A stretch of DNA of 64,000 nucleotides from Bacillota bacterium (GTDB lineage Bacteria > Bacillota > Clostridia > Oscillospirales > Acutalibacteraceae): positions 62,001 to 126,000 of the forward strand of contig JAEYPT010000009.1 of assembly GCA_023410445.1 (NCBI GenBank), given 5' to 3'. The notes beneath the pieces are model-generated. The model saw only the letters and a program-made list of their open reading frames with translations. It was not told the origin of the DNA and did not search any database. Positions 44,547-53,133 of the stretch are shown piece by piece. Position 1 is the first letter of the stretch, and every line of letters begins with the position of its first letter. Both the position numbers and the translations under genes were made by a program.

Positions 44547-45105
44547 AATTTATGCCTGATAGGACTCGAATCGCGCCCGCGACCATTCCTTTTCAAGACC
44601 TAAGTGGGGGAGAAAATAACCACGCACAATTATACGCACCCATGCCCTCCCGTAAAGGTGAACTATGGAAAAGAATATTAAAGATCATTACACTCTCTGG
44701 TTTATCAGGACGGTACAGTAACAATAGCGTCCCTGATTTCCCGGATCGCGAGCCTGTAGTGTGTACTACTTTACAGAGCCCACAGCAGCTTGATTCTTTT
44801 AGTCCTTTCGAGGCACTTGGTATTTAAAGCGGAACCGGTTCCGTTTTTAATGGAATTTTTCCTTTATAAACTTTCAATAATAGCATTGCACTCATTGAAG
44901 AACATCAGTGCGGTTATGTTTGGCATCGATAGAGCACTGCCACCATGCTCACAACAAAGACACCTTGATTCAAAGTCAAGAGAAAAGCCAGCTACCAAAC
45001 CGTTTTTCAGAGTCATTACGACACTTTTACGGCAATTGTACCGAATTAAGGCATGAAACTGAAATAGGGTTTTGGTTTTTCCATTAAGAAAAGGAAAAAG
45101 TATTT

Positions 45106-45134
45106 TTGAACATTGAAATTGGTTTTGGTATTAT
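45106..45134 (+). promoter_or_regulatory. Promoter of the FGGY kinase
   Basis: TTGAAC-17-TATTAT, with the start codon 75 bases downstream. Confidence 0.65.
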
Positions 45135-45208
45135 GAATATATACAAAACCAGAGATTAAAAGTTATTGGATGTTTTATCTAATTTCTTTGTATGGGGAGT
45201 CGAGCATC

Positions 45209-46765
45209 ATGGAAAATGTAAAAAATTACTTGCTGGGCATGGACTGTGGCAATACTAACATCAAAGCGATTATTTTAGGGGAAGATGGAACAATTGTTGC
45301 AAAAGCAAGTAGACCAAATATTTTTTTGATGCCGGGTTCGAATATGCAGGAACAGGATGCAAATGAGTGGTGGAATAGTGCGGTGGAGATTCTTCAAACC
45401 GTTACGAAGGAAGCAGGTCCGGATATCGTCAAAAAAATCCGCGGTATTTGCATAAGTTCCCGTACGGTAATTTTGCTTCCGGTCGATGCAGAAGGGACCC
45501 CACTCAGGAATGCGATCACCGAGCTCGACAGCCGTTCTGCGGCAGAATTGTGTGAAATCGTAAGCACCGTTGGATTCGACCAATTTGTTTCAACGGTCGG
45601 AGGCCAGCCGGCGGTTGCCTTCCTGCCAAATAAAATCCTGTGGTTCAAGAAAAATGAACCGGAGCTGTTTGCTAAGACAAGCCACTTCTTACAAGAAAGC
45701 TCATACATCAACTTTAAGCTGACCGGGAAAATGACCATGGATATTGACCAGGCTTCCAGAACTCAATGCCTGGATATCAACACGTTGAAATGGTCTAGGC
45801 AAATTGGCGACGTGATCGGAGTAAATTTGGATGAGGTACTGCCGGCTCCACAACCGGTAGATGCAATCATTGGATCTGTAACAGAGGAAGCGGCGAGAGC
45901 AACCGGTCTTGCGGCGGGAATTCCGGTCGTCGCCGGAGCCAGTGATGCGATGGCTTCCATGTATGCAACCGGCCTCAGCCGGCTTGGAGAAGCAGGAGAA
46001 TCCTGCGGAACAACATCTCTTGTATTCGTAGGAAGCAGTGTTAAGAGCGCTGCCAACATTCCGGTGGTTACAAAGCCCTGTGCGATTGACGGAATTCCGT
46101 GGGTATTTGATGCTCCCATTCAAGCCAGCGGGGCTTCCCTGAAGTGGTTTATCGAAACAATGGCGAACGAAGAGCGTGAATATGCAGCGGCTCATCAGAA
46201 AGATATCTATCAATACTTAAAAGAACTGGCTTTGGAATCCAGACCCGGTTCTAACGGGATATTTTTCTTCCCCTATCTTCTTGGGGAAAGAGCTCCTCTG
46301 TGGAATGAGTATGCGAGGGGAATGTTTATCGGTTTGAGCATGAATATGAAGCGTTGCGACTTGGTCCATTCCGTATTCGAAGGGACCGCCTATGCGCTCC
46401 GCCATGTGCTGGAGACGATAGAAGCATCCGGAGCAAAAGTAGAGTCGCTCAGAATCTGCGGCGGCGGCGCGAAAAACCGTCCGTGGTCGCAGATTAAAGC
46501 TTCTGTGCTTCATATGCCGGTCTATCTGATGGATGAGAGATCCGGAGATGCGGCGGTAGGAGACGCTCTGATTGTCGGGCATAAAGTCGGGGTTTTTAAC
46601 AACCTCACCGAAGCGGTGGGACGGATTATAAAAGTGGGCGAAATTCTTCAGCCAATCGATGAATGGGCAAATGCTTATGATAAGCTATATCCATACTTTG
46701 TTGAAATGTACCAGCATTTAGACAACGATTTAAGGCACTTGAAAAATACAGTCGACAGCATCTGA
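45209..46765 (+). CDS. FGGY-family carbohydrate kinase
   Basis: 518 residues with two actin-like domains: MDCGNTNIKAIILGEDG (phosphate-binding loop) at the N-terminus, and GESCGTTSLVFVG and RICGGGAKNRPWSQIKASVL in the C-terminal ATP domain. The family phosphorylates xylulose, ribulose, glycerol, fuculose, erythritol or AI-2. The usual DxxSxG/xylulokinase start is altered (DCGNTNIK) and the substrate cannot be assigned. ATG 45209 follows GGGGAG. It is a single gene between its own promoter and a terminator, beside other sugar-catabolism genes. Confidence 0.88.
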   Translation: MENVKNYLLGMDCGNTNIKAIILGEDGTIVAKASRPNIFLMPGSNMQEQDANEWWNSAVEILQTVTKEAGPDIVKKIRGICISSRTVILLPVDAEGTPLRNAITELDSRSAAELCEIVSTVGFDQFVSTVGGQPAVAFLPNKILWFKKNEPELFAKTSHFLQESSYINFKLTGKMTMDIDQASRTQCLDINTLKWSRQIGDVIGVNLDEVLPAPQPVDAIIGSVTEEAARATGLAAGIPVVAGASDAMASMYATGLSRLGEAGESCGTTSLVFVGSSVKSAANIPVVTKPCAIDGIPWVFDAPIQASGASLKWFIETMANEEREYAAAHQKDIYQYLKELALESRPGSNGIFFFPYLLGERAPLWNEYARGMFIGLSMNMKRCDLVHSVFEGTAYALRHVLETIEASGAKVESLRICGGGAKNRPWSQIKASVLHMPVYLMDERSGDAAVGDALIVGHKVGVFNNLTEAVGRIIKVGEILQPIDEWANAYDKLYPYFVEMYQHLDNDLRHLKNTVDSI

Positions 46766-46779
46766 AATATTGCAACAAT

Positions 46780-46830
46780 GTGGCACGGGCGATGGAAGCA
46801 GACTTCAGTCGCCTGTGCCGCACCCTTTTA
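46780..46830 (+). terminator. Terminator after the FGGY kinase
   Basis: TGTGGCACGGGCGA pairs with TCGCCTGTGCCGCA (small mismatches) around an inner GAAG...CTTC stem, followed by CCCTTTT. The remaining bases to 47066 show no gene. Confidence 0.75.
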
Positions 46831-47066
46831 CGTTAGGCGACGCCCATATAAGCATCCGTAAAATCGACCACAGGCGACATGTTATGCACAATGCGAACCT
46901 CTATATATTGGCTCAGGCCGGGGATGCAGAGGTTTATTAGACGTTGAAAAACGAAGGGCATTGAACAGAATTATCCGTGAGTGCATTTTGGAATGTTGCG
47001 TTAAGGTCTTGCAGTCTCATAACCCTTTTGTGCCTGTCAGCGCAGCAGAGAGGACTGGTCATTACA

Positions 47067-48233
47067 ATGAAGGATTTTGAGTTTTGCTTTCCGACAAAAG
47101 TAATTTTTGGCAGGGATGCTCAATTGCGCATCGGGGAATTTGCCGCCAAGTATGGCACCCGCGCCATGCTTTTGTATGGCAGCCAGCGGGTGAAATCCAG
47201 CGGTCTGCTCCCCACCATTGCCTCCCAACTAACCGAACGGAAGATATGGTTTACCGAATTTGGCGGGATTGAGGAGAATCCCACTCTGACCAAGGCGGAG
47301 GAAGGCTGCCGCTTAGCACGGGCAGAGAAAGTCGATCTGCTTGTTGCTGTGGGTGGGGGCAGCGTGATTGATATTGCGAAAGCCATCAGTGTGGGAACAG
47401 GCTATGACGGTCCCCTGTGGGACCTGTATGAGGGGACGGGACATGTTTCCGACGCTCTTCCCGTTGGGGTGGTTCTTACCATCGCGGCTACTGCCAGCGA
47501 AGCCAACTGTGTGTCTGTTCTTTGCAACACCAGACTTGGCCTAAAACTGGCCATGACCAATCCGCTTACCTATCCTAAGTTTGCCCTGATGAATCCGGAA
47601 CTGACCTATACCGTGCCCCCGTATCAGACTGCTGCGGGCTCGATGGACATATTTTCACACGCCTTTGAGCGGTACTTTCACAAGGAGCAATCCGGTACCC
47701 TACGGGATTTACTGTGCGCCTCAGTAATGTGCACAGTGGTGACCGAATTGCCTAAAGCCCTGTCCAATCCTAACAGCTATGACGCCCGCAGCCAACTGAT
47801 GTGGACGGCCACTGTGGCGCATAGCAATATGCTTGGCTTGGAAGGGGACTTCGCTTGCCACGCCCTTTCCCATGTGCTGACCAATCAGTTCGGGATATCT
47901 CACGGCGCAGCTTTGGGAATCCTGATGATCGCCTGGTGCAGCTATATGCTGGGTGAAGAGGAAAAGGCCATTTCAAAGTTTGCGAAACAAGTGTGGCAGG
48001 TACCCGACACGAATCATCCCGGTCAGACGGCGCAAAACGGCATCTCCGAGCTGCAGAGATTCACTTCTTCCGTAGGGTTGCCTGTGACTCTGCGGGAGGC
48101 CGGATTCCCTGAGGCAGATGTGGAACAGCTGGCCGCTAAGGCCGTGGATACGACAGGCGGTTTTATCGGAGGCAACTTTAGGCGGCTGTACCGGAAGGAT
48201 ATCGTTCGCATTCTGCAGTTTGCAGCCGGGTGA
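47067..48233 (+). CDS. Iron-containing alcohol dehydrogenase (BdhA/YqdH-like)
   Basis: 388 residues. MKDFEFCFPTKVIFG and VAVGGGSVIDIAKAI (NAD(P)H site) open the protein; metal ligands lie in SMDIFSHAFERYF and SHVLTNQFGISHGAALG. It resembles the NADPH-dependent butanol/aldehyde dehydrogenase group, which reduces aldehydes made during fermentation. The TIAATASEANCVSV segment replaces the more usual TIPATGSEMN. Start ATG 47067 is set by homology; the ribosome site (GAGAGGA) is rather far upstream. Transcribed alone and ending at a hairpin. Confidence 0.9.
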   Translation: MKDFEFCFPTKVIFGRDAQLRIGEFAAKYGTRAMLLYGSQRVKSSGLLPTIASQLTERKIWFTEFGGIEENPTLTKAEEGCRLARAEKVDLLVAVGGGSVIDIAKAISVGTGYDGPLWDLYEGTGHVSDALPVGVVLTIAATASEANCVSVLCNTRLGLKLAMTNPLTYPKFALMNPELTYTVPPYQTAAGSMDIFSHAFERYFHKEQSGTLRDLLCASVMCTVVTELPKALSNPNSYDARSQLMWTATVAHSNMLGLEGDFACHALSHVLTNQFGISHGAALGILMIAWCSYMLGEEEKAISKFAKQVWQVPDTNHPGQTAQNGISELQRFTSSVGLPVTLREAGFPEADVEQLAAKAVDTTGGFIGGNFRRLYRKDIVRILQFAAG

Positions 48234-48249
48234 ACGGGACCGGAATGCA

Positions 48250-48292
48250 GGAAATGGCCGCCGGGCACAAATGTGATCCGGCGGCCGTTTCC
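48250..48292 (+). terminator. Terminator after the iron alcohol dehydrogenase
   Basis: GGAAATGGCCGCCGG pairs with CCGGCGGCCGTTTCC (one wobble) across 13 bases. Confidence 0.75.
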
Positions 48293-48412
48293 GAACAATT
48301 TCAAAACATTTCCTATCCCGCTTAACGGTAAAATGAAATTAAAAAACATGTACTTTGTAAAATATGACACAATAAATGCTGTCAATGCAATTGTAGAAAG
48401 CGAAGCGGCATT

Positions 48413-49288
48413 TCATCCATTGGAATCAGCTAAATGGTTTTCATCCCAGAATTCCCGCATGAGCTTGAGCTCATTGCTGTACTCGCGCATACAGTGCTCC
48501 ATCATATGCTTCATTTGTTCCACTGTCTGATTCCGATCAGAATTCGGATGAAATTCCAGACTGCCGTCCGGGCCGAAAATAATGCCGTTCCAGAAGCGAA
48601 CCCGAAGCTCGCGTCCTGCAGGAGTCTGGCGGGTATGCTGCACCATACAGGTGTAGGCAGGGGATTTCTCCGGATGCGCGATTTCCCAGCCGCGCCCGTA
48701 CAAACCCAGCAGGCAGATGCAGTTGGGATCCCGCTTTAGAATATCCTCCCGCGTAATACCCAGATGCCGGAAGGAGAAGTTTTCCGTTTCCATCTCCAGA
48801 TTCAGCATACCCCAGCCAAAGTTTTCCGCTACCCCGTTCTCGTAGTGGAGCAGGTGCATTCCTGGAAACCAGAGTTTATAGAACAGAGTCCGAGGGCCAT
48901 CATGCGCAAACTCATCCCGGTATTTTCGAATCATTTCATCCGTGATCCCCTCCTGAACCACCTTGACAGCCGCATAGCCTATTCCGTTCGATAGGACGCC
49001 GTAGCCGTTCTCGGCGGCGGTGGATACCGGGTTTAGAAGGACTGCCCCGATCTCCTGAGGCATATAACACTCCTCGGGGTCAAGAGGTCCCGCCGCGATA
49101 GCTGCTTCGTGATCCGGAGTAAGAGAGGCCATAGGTTCTTGAAAATGGCGGGCCGAAGCGGCATGCTTTTCCTCCTCCGTGAGCTGTGCCGTCATGCTCT
49201 GAAGTTTTTCATAGCTCAGCTGGCCAAAGAAAATTCCGCTGCTGTACGGGTGGGTCATTTCCCGACCTGTACTAAAAAAGTCTCCCAT
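48413..49288 (-). CDS. PhlG / phloretin-hydrolase-like C-C hydrolase (DAPG hydrolase family)
   Basis: 291 residues. The stretches FYKLWFPGMHLLHYENG, MVQHTRQTPAGRELRVRFW and EHCMREYSNELKLMREF resemble the DAPG hydrolase family, which includes bacterial 2,4-diacetylphloroglucinol hydrolase PhlG and phloretin hydrolase. These zinc enzymes cleave a carbon-carbon bond next to a phloroglucinol ring. His145/148, His218 and His265 are candidate metal ligands, with an acidic residue near 150-154. ATG 49288 is preferred (GGAG nine bases upstream). No signal peptide. It is transcribed toward the iron dehydrogenase and opposite the wider catabolic cluster. The family is recalled from pattern, not searched. 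Confidence 0.65.
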   Translation of the reverse strand: MGDFFSTGREMTHPYSSGIFFGQLSYEKLQSMTAQLTEEEKHAASARHFQEPMASLTPDHEAAIAAGPLDPEECYMPQEIGAVLLNPVSTAAENGYGVLSNGIGYAAVKVVQEGITDEMIRKYRDEFAHDGPRTLFYKLWFPGMHLLHYENGVAENFGWGMLNLEMETENFSFRHLGITREDILKRDPNCICLLGLYGRGWEIAHPEKSPAYTCMVQHTRQTPAGRELRVRFWNGIIFGPDGSLEFHPNSDRNQTVEQMKHMMEHCMREYSNELKLMREFWDENHLADSNG

Positions 49289-49377
49289 GATTCCAATCTC
49301 CATTCATTAAAATATAGCTGCTTTTATTCTCCAGACTTTTTGCAGGTACCGACCTGTTATTGTCCGAACAGGAATAT

Positions 49378-49426
49378 GAAAAAGGTGTGCAAGCGAAGCA
49401 CTTATCTCCGCTTACACACTTTTTCA
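49378..49426 (-). terminator. Terminator of the aldolase gene
   Basis: Minus-strand GTGTGTAAGCG pairs with CGCTTGCACAC across a 13-base loop, followed by CTTTTTC and preceded by GAAAAA. Confidence 0.75.
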
Positions 49427-49452
49427 CAATCAGAGCTTATTCCAGCGCCTGA

Positions 49453-50091
49453 TCAGACAGCCTTATCAGCGGCGATCATGGCCTGAATGGCAGAAATGTT
49501 CTTGGCGGGAAGGGGCTCGAACTTTCCCAGGAGGGAAGCGTAGTAGGCGATCTGAGCGGCTTCCTCGGTGTATATAGCGGCAGCCATGGCAGAAGCTATA
49601 TCCTTGCCGCAGCAAAAAGAACCGTGGTTCTTCAGCAGTACAGCGCGGTCCTGACCGAGCGTGCTCACAACGTGGCCGGCCAGCTCCTGAGTTCCAGGCA
49701 TTTCAAAAGGAACCACCCGGATCGGAGAGAACTCTGCCTGAGGCGGGGTTGTAGGAATCAGTTCGTCGCACGCCATTGCCATGACGGTGCAGTACATGCC
49801 GTGGTTATGTACGGTAGCCCCGACGTCAGGACGGGCACGGAATACGGCGGTATGCATGGGAGTCTCCGAGGAGGGCTTGTAGGGGCCGTCGATCCACTGT
49901 CCGTCGGGAGTGACGATGGCAATATCCTCAACTTTCATTGTATCATAGGGGCGGCCGCTTGGAGTAATGGCAATAACATTATCCTTAAAATCGCGGACCG
50001 CGATATTGCCGGAAGTGCCATGAATCAGTCCAAGGGTAGTGGCCTCTAAAATGGCGTCCAGCACCTGCTGGCGAATGTCTTGGTATTTCAT
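49453..50091 (-). CDS. Class II aldolase (fuculose-phosphate aldolase type)
   Basis: 212 residues. GTSGNIAVR near residue 27, SSETPMH (catalytic Glu), HNHGMYC (zinc His pair) and the later KNHGSFC (third zinc His) are the full motif set of the AraD/FucA family. Members cleave sugar phosphates such as fuculose 1-phosphate or epimerise ribulose 5-phosphate. With an FGGY kinase in the region, a kinase-aldolase pathway for an unusual pentose, deoxy sugar or tetrose is likely. It is divergent from the PRD regulator across a 98-base promoter region. Confidence 0.9.
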   Translation of the reverse strand: MKYQDIRQQVLDAILEATTLGLIHGTSGNIAVRDFKDNVIAITPSGRPYDTMKVEDIAIVTPDGQWIDGPYKPSSETPMHTAVFRARPDVGATVHNHGMYCTVMAMACDELIPTTPPQAEFSPIRVVPFEMPGTQELAGHVVSTLGQDRAVLLKNHGSFCCGKDIASAMAAAIYTEEAAQIAYYASLLGKFEPLPAKNISAIQAMIAADKAV

Positions 50092-50189
50092 AGTTGATTT
50101 CTCCTTCTTATTAATATATTCTTAACGCATATCATGCGCTAATTGCAAGGGGAACGAATCATTCGGGACAAAACAAAGGGGATATTTAT
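50092..50189. promoter_or_regulatory. Divergent control region, aldolase / PRD regulator
   Basis: 98 bases. Contains an inverted repeat CGCAT-ATC-ATGCG at 50126-50138 and an A+T-rich minus-strand stretch (TTAGCG...TATATT) that could be the aldolase promoter. The regulator gene has AAGGGG before its ATG. Confidence 0.45.
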
Positions 50190-52151
50190 ATGGAAAATGA
50201 GTTGTTGCACGGCCGCCAAAGAAAGTTACTTGCATTGCTTAAGACCCAGCAGCGGGTGGTTACCAGCAAAGAGATCGCCTCATTGCTGGAGGTGTCCGAT
50301 CGCACGGTACGCAACGATGTCATTGTATTGAATAATGTGTTGGGAAAGCATGGGGCAAAAATCCAAACAACCCGCGGTAAAGGGCTGATTCTGAGGATGC
50401 CCGAGAAGATCCCCCAAACTCTCAGAGACTTGGCGCATACTCCGGAAACGCTGCAGACGCGGGAAGATCGGGCCAACTTCCTGCTGATGAAGTTGCTTCT
50501 ATCCGACACAGCCTTTCAGCTTGGAATGTTGGAGGATGAGATGTTCGTCAGCCGAACCACCCTGGAAAACGATATCCGCTATCTGCGCAAGTTGGTCACC
50601 ATGCGCCGCCCCAATCTGCATCTTAACCGGAGGGAAAACCGCATTTCCATTGAAACCAGCGAATGGAACCGGCGGCTGGTGCTTTCCAAAATACTTTCAG
50701 AGAGCTGGGACTACTACTCCAGGGAAGGTGTGTTCTTACAGGACACACAGTTAAACCCGGATACTTTTCACACGATTCTGGAACTCACCAAAAATGTTAT
50801 TCGCCAAAAAAATATGAAAATGGACGACTATGATTTAATCGGGCTGGTCTTTAACATCGCAGTGGCGGAATTTCGCATTCGAACGAATCATCCTCTGGAT
50901 ACCCTTCCGGAAGTTACCCCTGATGTTTTCGACGTGGCTCCGGCGGTAAACGGGCTGATGAACAATATCGAGGCTCAGATAAAAACTCATTTCGACGCCA
51001 ATGAGCGCATCGGGGTCATGGTTTCTCTGTCCTTCCGGCAATCTCCGCCGTTGATGCCGGATGACCCGGACGGCATGCTTCGGCAAATAGCTCCAAACGC
51101 GCTGCGAACCACAGACATGTTCCTTGAAAAAATTCATGCAGAGTATGGTGTGGATTTTTCACAGGACAAGCAGCTTTACACGGATTTGGCAACCCACATT
51201 TTCCGGTTGGAAAAACGCTTGCGTTACAGCTATGAGCGAAGCGATCCCCTCCTGCCCGCAATCAAGTCCCGGTTCATCTATTTTTTCGAGATGGCTATGA
51301 CCATACGGGACTGCTTTCAGTCTGTATACAACATGAGTATCGGCGAGGATGAATGGGGCTATTTCGCGGACATTCTTATTACATCGTCCTTCCGTGCGAC
51401 AAAGAAGCGCTTTTCCAGCGGAATTCCGGTTGCCTTTGTCAGCCATTTAGGCCGCAGCGACAGCGACGTTCTGGCCGGGCAGATTCGATCGATTTATGGG
51501 AACACCATCGACTTACTGGGACCTTACTCCATCTATGAAAAAACAGAGATCATGGCAGCCCACCCAAAAATTGTTCTTTCCACCGTACAACTGGAAACGG
51601 TACGATCTGAATTGGTGGACATTCCCCATCTTACGGTTTCTACATCCTTCGGCGACAAGGAGTTCCTGCAGTTGAATGTACTGCTGCGAGAGTGCAGAGA
51701 ATCCTTGTTTTTTCAGAAACTGCCCCGGCATCCCAGAAGCTATTTTGACGGGGATTTATTCTTCTTAGACCAGGATTTTTCCAACGAGCAGGAGGTTATC
51801 ACCTTTCTGACCTCCCGCATTGTTCAGCTTGGCTATGCGATAGCGGAATGTACCGTCCGTGCTTTGAACCGGGAGGAGATATCCTCCACCGCGGTGGGAA
51901 ACGGCGTCGCCATTCCGCGAGTAAGAGCGCTCGGCTCCAGCAAGACCGTTATCGCGTTTATGCAACTTCGTAAGCCAATTATATGGGGCACCCAAAGGGT
52001 GAGCACCATTTTTCTGCTGTCTGTCTCAGAAACGGACCTGCCGCTGTTTGGCACACTGCTGAATTATCTGGTCAACGGCCTCTGCGGCTTGGAGAAGCAC
52101 AAAAAGGTCCTACAAATACATGATTTTGAAGATTTGCTGCAGCTATTGTAA
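50190..52151 (+). CDS. PRD/EIIA-domain regulator with degenerate phosphorylation sites
   Basis: 653 residues of the BglG/MtlR/LicR type: N-terminal HTH (VTSKEIASLLEVSDRTVRND), a second Mga-like HTH (about 110-145), two PRD domains (about 195-420), an EIIB-like part (about 425-510) and a C-terminal EIIA2-like domain (about 510-653). The EIIA motif reads GNGVAIPR where PTS proteins have GNGIAIPH, so Arg577 replaces the phospho-histidine. PRD1 has Asn222 where His is expected, while PRD2 keeps His336 in LATHIFRLEKRL. No PTS gene is nearby; the flanking transporter is an ABC system. It probably activates the surrounding catabolic genes by a mechanism other than classical PTS phosphorylation. Confidence 0.87.
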   Translation: MENELLHGRQRKLLALLKTQQRVVTSKEIASLLEVSDRTVRNDVIVLNNVLGKHGAKIQTTRGKGLILRMPEKIPQTLRDLAHTPETLQTREDRANFLLMKLLLSDTAFQLGMLEDEMFVSRTTLENDIRYLRKLVTMRRPNLHLNRRENRISIETSEWNRRLVLSKILSESWDYYSREGVFLQDTQLNPDTFHTILELTKNVIRQKNMKMDDYDLIGLVFNIAVAEFRIRTNHPLDTLPEVTPDVFDVAPAVNGLMNNIEAQIKTHFDANERIGVMVSLSFRQSPPLMPDDPDGMLRQIAPNALRTTDMFLEKIHAEYGVDFSQDKQLYTDLATHIFRLEKRLRYSYERSDPLLPAIKSRFIYFFEMAMTIRDCFQSVYNMSIGEDEWGYFADILITSSFRATKKRFSSGIPVAFVSHLGRSDSDVLAGQIRSIYGNTIDLLGPYSIYEKTEIMAAHPKIVLSTVQLETVRSELVDIPHLTVSTSFGDKEFLQLNVLLRECRESLFFQKLPRHPRSYFDGDLFFLDQDFSNEQEVITFLTSRIVQLGYAIAECTVRALNREEISSTAVGNGVAIPRVRALGSSKTVIAFMQLRKPIIWGTQRVSTIFLLSVSETDLPLFGTLLNYLVNGLCGLEKHKKVLQIHDFEDLLQLL

Positions 52152-52155
52152 AAAG

Positions 52156-53133
52156 CTAAAGAGCGGAGGAGTCGATTTTCGCATGTTCCTTTGACACCTT
52201 TCTTTTCGAAGTGCGTCCGGCCGTCTTGAGCGTCATAAACAGGATGAGCATCAGCAAAATGCCCTCTACCAGCTCGGAGATGCCGCCGCCCGCGCCGCTC
52301 AAAGTCAGGCCGTTGACGATGACCGTAATGCTCAGGGAACCCAGAATCAGCTTATAGATTTTCGACTTCATGCCGCCGGTGACCAGCACGCCGCCCAGGA
52401 AAATGGCCATCTGGATTTTCATCTCCATAAACTGGCCCAGCGTCGTGCTGGAACCGCCGACGTTGGAGATAAGGGACAGGCCCATCACAGCGGCGGTGAG
52501 GCCGGACAGGATATAGGCAATTCGACGTACTTTTATCGTATTAACACCGATGCTTTTCACAACGTTTTCGTTTTCACCCATGCCTTTGCAATAATAGCCG
52601 AAACTGGTGTTCTCAAACAGATAACCGAACAGGATAACCAAAACCACCGTCAGAATCACACTGGGGCCGAAAGAACTCAGAACGTCGATGCCGGGGGGGT
52701 TATAGACCTGTCCCCAAGTCACCAGAAGCACGTTTAAAATACCGCGCAGGGCGATCAGCAGTGCCAGTGTGACCATGAAAGAACTGACGTGCAGGCGGGC
52801 AACCAGAAAGCCGACCAATATCCCGCTCAGCAGCCCGATCAGCAGGGTGGCGATCAGCATGACGGCCAGGCCGTACATGCTGCCCAGATAAGCGCCCACC
52901 GTGGCTGCAACGGCAGCCACCGCACCCACCGACAAATCACAGCCGCCCATGGCCACCACAAACATGACGCCAAGTCCCCCGATAATAACGGGGATGGACT
53001 GCGTACAAATGTCCTGCAGATTGAAGATTGAGAAGAGCTTGCCGTGAGAGGTGATTCCAAACACAATCGCCAGGATGACAAGCGAGGCAAGAGGAAGCAA
53101 ATCATAGAATTGTATTCTTTTCGTATGTTTCAT
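52156..53133 (-). CDS. Ribose-type ABC permease 2 (RbsC-like)
   Basis: 325 residues with eight to ten hydrophobic helices and the BPD_transp_2 pattern (GGCDLSVGAVAAVAATVGAYL near the start, GGSSTTLGQFMEMKIQMAIFLGG late). Start ATG overlaps the ATPase stop as ATGA. It pairs with the other permease to form an importer of the RbsABC/Mgl class. The last gene of the operon, convergent with the PRD regulator. Confidence 0.92.
   Translation of the reverse strand: MKHTKRIQFYDLLPLASLVILAIVFGITSHGKLFSIFNLQDICTQSIPVIIGGLGVMFVVAMGGCDLSVGAVAAVAATVGAYLGSMYGLAVMLIATLLIGLLSGILVGFLVARLHVSSFMVTLALLIALRGILNVLLVTWGQVYNPPGIDVLSSFGPSVILTVVLVILFGYLFENTSFGYYCKGMGENENVVKSIGVNTIKVRRIAYILSGLTAAVMGLSLISNVGGSSTTLGQFMEMKIQMAIFLGGVLVTGGMKSKIYKLILGSLSITVIVNGLTLSGAGGGISELVEGILLMLILFMTLKTAGRTSKRKVSKEHAKIDSSAL

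Noticed and set aside
44555..44585. tRNA-like stretch with GATTCGAGTCC on the minus strand
   Set aside because: The flanking bases do not pair as a T stem and no acceptor or anticodon arm can be drawn.
44552..45056. Two short plus-strand frames before the FGGY kinase
   Set aside because: No homology recognised and no convincing start; may contain fragments of lost genes but cannot be supported as genes.
49624..50049. Plus-strand 141-codon frame opposite the class II aldolase
   Set aside because: Complement of the conserved aldolase motifs; no independent evidence.
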